From Alectoria sarmentosa (taxonomy: Eukaryota > Ascomycota > Lecanoromycetes > Lecanorales > Parmeliaceae): 48,676 nucleotides of DNA. The stretch is taken from assembly GCA_009733775.1 (NCBI GenBank), contig WOGZ01000253.1, positions 1-48,676 of the forward strand, read 5' to 3'. The translations under genes were made by a program, and so were the position numbers. Shown piece after piece: positions 43,902 through 48,676 of this stretch. Numbering within the stretch: the stretch's first letter is position 1; every line of letters begins with the position of its first letter. The notes under the pieces were generated by a model. It was given only the letters and a program-made list of their open reading frames with translations, ran no database searches and had not been told where the DNA came from.

Positions 43902-44660
43902 TGTTACGAGCGTATTTTACATTTTTAATAAAGTTAACTTTTTTTTAATATCACATTTTTTTAATATTACTCGATTGAGTTTAGCGTAATTTGATAAAGA
44001 TATTTATTCTTATATAAATATCTTCTTTTTATATATATACTTTCTTTTCATTTAGTTATCTTATTTAATACACTTATATAATATGACTTTATGTTAATTT
44101 TAATATTATAATTAAGTTATTTTATTTATTTCATTCGTATTAGTTAACGAATTCAAAAAATCGTATTAATAAAAGCTTTATCAAGATATAAAAACTATTA
44201 AGATATCGTATCTTTAAATTAAATCACTTATAATAATTGAAATTCGAATAATTCGCATTGAGATAGTAATTCGTCTTATTAATAATAACGAGTATAAAGA
44301 AAATATTGAAACATTCGTTTAATTAGCGAATCGAAAGAAATAATCACACATTATTTTCATATAACTTAAGTTAAAATAACATCGATTATATTGTTCGAAA
44401 GATCATTATTAAAGGTATTTAGATTTTTTATAACATCATCATCGAATAAGAAATCACGATTTTATAATCTTTTAAAGTTTTTTTTCTTTATTTCGTATTA
44501 TCAAGTTTCTTTATACGAAGTCGACGATGATATAATAAATATTCTCTGCATAAGTGACGAAATTGAAAAAACATCATTTAATTAATATATTGTTTTTACG
44601 AAAGTTTAATAAATGAATAAACGATTAAATAGCATTTTTTGTTATTTTTTATATGTTAAA
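43902..44660 (+). repeat. 5' LTR of Gypsy family B, right copy
   Basis: Same start and core as the left copies, including AAACGATTAAATAGCATTTT near 44620. The inner end is approximate because no clean CA terminus was identified. Confidence 0.65.
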
Positions 44661-46734
44661 GTTAAATTTCTTTATTATATAAAAATCATCAAATATATTA
44701 AATGAAAAGTGTTAGTATTCTTTTTTATCATAGTATTTTTTAACATTATATTTTTTGAAGTATTTAAATCTTTTTTCTTTTTCTTCTTTTTTATTTTCTT
44801 TTTTATTAATAATCTTTATTAAAATGAAAAAAATAAATCACATTTAAGATTTTTTAAATAAAATTAAATCACATTATATTTCAATTATATTTAAAGATTT
44901 TGAAGACCTTTTTAAGCATTATGAATTAGATTTATAATATATTTTTATTAATAAGCAGTTATTATATTGAACGAAAGTTGCATTTACGAAGTTTTTTGAT
45001 ATATTAAATCAACTTCGTTTTAAATAAGACGATTTTCGCGAGTTTTCATTTCGTTTTTATAAGATTATTATCGATAAAGATGAAATTATGAATTTTTTAT
45101 ATTAATCGAAGCAAATGATTCAGTAGTCGAATAATATCGTTTATAATTAATAAAAGTAAGTAATATAATTGTAACGAAAGATTAATATAATAAAGTTTTA
45201 ATTATTAAAAAAGAATTTAAAAAAGGATTTAAAGGACGAATTTTTTTATAATAAATTTAAAAATTGATTTATATCGAAAAAGAATAAGTCTTTCAAATTA
45301 TTTAACTTTTTTGTTTTTATAAATGAAAAGAGTTTTATATGAAACGATTAATCTTTCAAAATGAATTATAAATTTATTGTTAATTATGATTGATATTTTA
45401 TTGTTGAATTCAAGTTAGTTTATATTATTTTTAAATTAAAAGAAAAAGCTTTAGAATAGATTATGAAACGTCGATTAAGAAATTATTTAAATTTATATCA
45501 ATTTTATAAAGAGATAATGAATGATTTAATTGATATTTATAAAAACTTTGATTGATAAAATAATGCGAAACGATAATATAACTCACTTTAATAAAATATT
45601 ATATCTTTTATAAAATTTTACGTTAATTTCATTCGATTGAATTAGATTATTGATAAAGATAAAAATAATATAATATAACATTTATATTTGAAGATTCGTG
45701 AAGGTTTATGAAAGAATTGAAACGCATATAAAGGTTTTAGCGAGTTAATATTTGTTAAAAAGTATTTATAAAAATTGAATAATATTTAGTGTGCTAAATA
45801 TAAAAAAGAGTTTAAGACATTTATATTTAAAATTGTATTTTTAATAAGAAAATCAATTATTTTAATAATGAAAATCATTCGCATTATAATAACATTTATA
45901 AAATTTATTATATCGATTTTATTTATTAAAGTTAAAGTCGAAGTTAATGTTAAAAAGTTTATATATTATAATTATAATTAAGTTAAACACATTAAGCGTG
46001 ATTGTTTTTAATCGAATAAGAAAGTTGCTCGAATGTATATTATAAAAATAAATAATAACGACGACGATAATTTAAAAGACTCTTCGAATAACTCGAGAAA
46101 AGATTAATTTTTTTCAAAATCACGATAAAAGGTAGTATAAATATGTGTTTAGCGAATATTTTAAATGATTTTTTAGCACGACGTTTCTTTCGAGTGATAA
46201 TTACGTTATTATTATAAAATCGATAAATGATATTTACGAATTCTTTTATAAATTGCGAATGCATTAAGATTTATATCGTTATTAATAAAATTATCGTATT
46301 TGAGATATATAAACGCTTATAAATCGAGTTTTATCTTTTTTTTAAATTAAAATCATTATAAGATTATAATAAGCGATTGTTTAAACAATTTATCATTTAT
46401 TGCCTTTTATTTATTTTGAATATATATGATTATAAAAAAAGATCTTGCTTTATTTTTATCGCTTCGTTAAAATAATACGATTTGATTTTCAAAAAGTTAT
46501 GAATAAATAAATATAAAATCGTACTCGATATGTTAAAAGATAAAATGTTATTTATATTTAAATGATGTAAATATAATAATAATAAGACATTAGCATTTAA
46601 GAATCTATCGTTTTTATCAAAAATATTATTTGTTGTCATTATACGATTTTTTAAATTTATTGTTAAAAATGAATTGAATGAGAATAGCTTCGATATAAAT
46701 TATTTTAAAACATTTTAAATAAGAAAAAATCGAT

Positions 46735-48450
46735 ATTAACATTTAAAATATTTAAAGAAAAGATAATCAAGAAGCCTAATTTCATCGATATTATTAAAAT
46801 TAATATATCGATTTATTATCATTTAATTCGAAATAAAGAAAACAAGTTTTTTTCTTTAATAATGAATGAAATTTACGATATTTTTAATGAGTTTTTCGAG
46901 ATTATATCACAGTTATAACGAGATAATCGCATATTAATTAATAAGTTATATTTATACGACTTCGAAATCAAATATAAAAGATGTTATGAATTATATATAT
47001 CGAAAAATACTTAAATTAATAGTGTTGAAACTCTTATTTCTTAAAAGATGTTTAGTAAATTTTTTATAAATTATTATAATTATATAAATGTTTTTGATAA
47101 ATTATAAGCGAATATATTATTTTTATATCGTTTTTATGATTATAAATTGAAATTTGTTAAAAGAGTAAACAAAAATGCATTATTTAAAAGTCGAATTTAT
47201 TTATTATTAGATTATAAATTCGAATAAGTTAAGAAATATTTAAACGAACATTTTAGAAAAGAATTTATCGTATTTAATTATGTTTCATTTGTCTCATTTA
47301 TTTTATTTATTGAAAAATCAAATGAAGGTTTGCGATTTTATGTGAATTATCAAAAGTTGAACGTTATTATCAAAAGAAATCGATATTTTATTTTATTAAT
47401 AAATAAGATTTTAATAAAAATATAAAATTGCAAGTATTTTATACGACTTGACATTATCGTTATTTTTAATAAATTTCAAATGCATTTCGATAGTGAGAAC
47501 TTTATTACATTTATTACATTTTTTAAAGTATATAAATATCGAATGTTTTTATTTAAATTGATAAATGATTTTGTTATTTATTAGCAATACATAAACGATA
47601 TTTTTTTTGAATATTTAAATAACTTTTATTAAGCATATTTAAATGATATTTTTATTTATAGCAAAATTAAAAAAAAACACATTTAGTATATTCGATTAAT
47701 TCTTCAAAAGTTATAAAAGATCGATTTATAAATAAACATTTTCAAGTGCGAATTTCATGTATAAGAGATCAAATTTTTAAATTTATTGATATTTATCGAT
47801 GAATTATAAATGAATTCGATTAAGATATAGATCGTCGTCGATTGAATATAACTTATAAATTTAAAGCAAGTATAGGTTTTTATCGATTTTTGTAATTTTT
47901 ATAGAAGGTTTATAAGAGACTTCTCGAAAATAGTTAAATCGATAATTTATTTTATAGAAAAAGATGTTATTTATAAATGATTATTCGCTTGTTAAAAAGT
48001 CTTTATTTAATTGAAAATTAACGTTATACGAGTTTTTATTTTATGGCATTTCGATAGATTTAAAAAGACAATTTTGAAAACGAATTTTTTCGATTATGTT
48101 AATGAGAGAGTATTATTATAATATAATAATGAAAAAGTATTACATTTAATAATCTTTTATAATAAAAACCTAATTTCGATTAAGTGCAATTATTAAATTT
48201 ACGATAAAAAACTATTTGTTATTATTTAATGTTTAGAATATTGACGATTCGAGTTGAAATATATTAATATTTCGATCAAGATATTTATAAATTATAAAGA
48301 TTTTATATATTTTGTTAAAGAATGTGATTTGAGTCGTCGTTAAGTTAAATATTTCGATATGTTGTTCGAATATAATATCAAAATCATTTATCGTTTAAGA
48401 TCATAAAATTTTAAGATTAATGTTTTTATTTAAATAATTGAATGCAAATT
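46735..48450 (+). pseudogene. pol remnant (RT and RNase H) of Gypsy family B, right copy
   Basis: Recognisable pieces in order: NEIYDIFNEFFEIISQL (about 46864), LFIEKSNEGLRFYVNYQKLN (about 47308, the family's FCVDYRKLN), LINDFVIY, then AYLNDIFIYSK (47633 on), where Tyr-Leu-Asp-Asp has become Tyr-Leu-Asn-Asp. CNFYRRFIRDFSKIV follows at about 47890, then RNase H pieces RHFDR-like (about 48050) and CNYEIYDKEL-like (about 48190). Stops are interspersed. These motifs fix the Ty3/Gypsy assignment. Confidence 0.85.
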
Positions 48451-48676
48451 TATCGATTTTATAAATAAACGATTTAAGTAATAATATCAGATCATTTTTA
48501 TATTAAATCGTTTAAATCTCGATAATATCGAGTTTAAAGTTAATGTTATTAATGATTTTTTTTATTATAAAGTGTTTGAAGTGAATAAAGTCGATAACGA
48601 ATATAACGAAATATGTGAGATAATTATTAATGATAAAAAGAAATTAAAAGATATTATATTTAATAAATGCGTTATT

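Larger units (their letters stand above)
43902..48676 (+). mobile_element. RIP-decayed Ty3/Gypsy element, family B, right copy (runs off the window)
   Basis: The plus strand starts with an LTR (43902 to about 44660, TGTTACGAGCGTATTTTAC), then a gag-like interval, protease junction, reverse transcriptase from about 47230 and RNase H from about 47960 to beyond 48400. The window ends inside pol. It is the inverted counterpart of 1-3789 and a different family from Gypsy A by LTR and pol sequence. Frames are broken throughout. Confidence 0.88.

Noticed and set aside
1..48676. Small secreted effector-like genes in the AT-rich flanks, as found in some two-speed fungal genomes.
   Set aside because: I looked for frames with a signal peptide and multiple cysteines in both blocks and found none; all open stretches there are short and RIP-derived.
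1..48676. CRISPR arrays, tRNA or rRNA genes.
   Set aside because: No regularly spaced repeats, cloverleaf or rRNA-like sequence was found by eye; the organism is a eukaryote. A tRNAscan or Rfam search would settle the tRNA question.

Overview
The window is a stretch of filamentous-ascomycete nuclear DNA. The evidence is spliceosomal introns of about 50-180 nt with CTGAC/CTAA-type branch sequences, recognisable Pezizomycotina orthologues, and transposons decayed in the pattern of repeat-induced point mutation (RIP). RIP implies Pezizomycotina; the class cannot be fixed from sequence alone (a leotiomycete-like genome is a guess). The layout is tripartite: an extremely AT-rich block (1 to about 5535), a base-balanced gene island (about 5540-30500), and a second AT-rich block (about 30540-48676). 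No tRNA, rRNA or CRISPR array was seen.

The island holds eleven protein-coding genes, all apparently intact and all core eukaryotic functions except one conserved protein I cannot name. In order: eEF1B-gamma (+), SUMO E1 subunit AOS1 (-), a putative beta-sandwich protein of unknown function (+), an RFX-type transcription factor (-), the ER-shaping protein YOP1 (+), autophagy factor ATG101 (-), peroxin PEX3 (+), GPI-mannosyltransferase subunit PBN1 (-), a SARAF-like ER protein (+), TFIIIB subunit BDP1 (-) and histone H2B ubiquitin ligase BRE1 (+). These genes strictly alternate strand, so every intergenic gap is either a shared divergent promoter or a convergent terminator. Exon structures were worked out by hand from splice sites, phase and family knowledge. 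Notable details are a probable GC-AG intron in ATG101, a 9-nt microexon in YOP1, and a first coding exon that is only the ATG.

The AT-rich blocks are graveyards of LTR retrotransposons. The right block holds a complete Ty3/Gypsy chromovirus (33781-41188) with 178-bp LTRs and a near-perfect 5-bp target duplication. It sits between a pair of about 160-bp LTR-like repeats that may mark an older element. A second Gypsy family is present twice: on the minus strand at the left edge (1-3789) and on the plus strand at the right edge (43902 to beyond the end). The two copies are in opposite orientation, with their 5' LTRs facing the island. All reading frames are riddled with stops, differences between LTR pairs are almost exclusively transitions, and the reverse transcriptase active-site motif is damaged in both families.

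No obviously new multi-gene system stands out. The most unusual features are the alternating gene order, the inverted retroelement pair framing the island, the uncharacterised 567-residue protein, and the non-canonical intron in ATG101.
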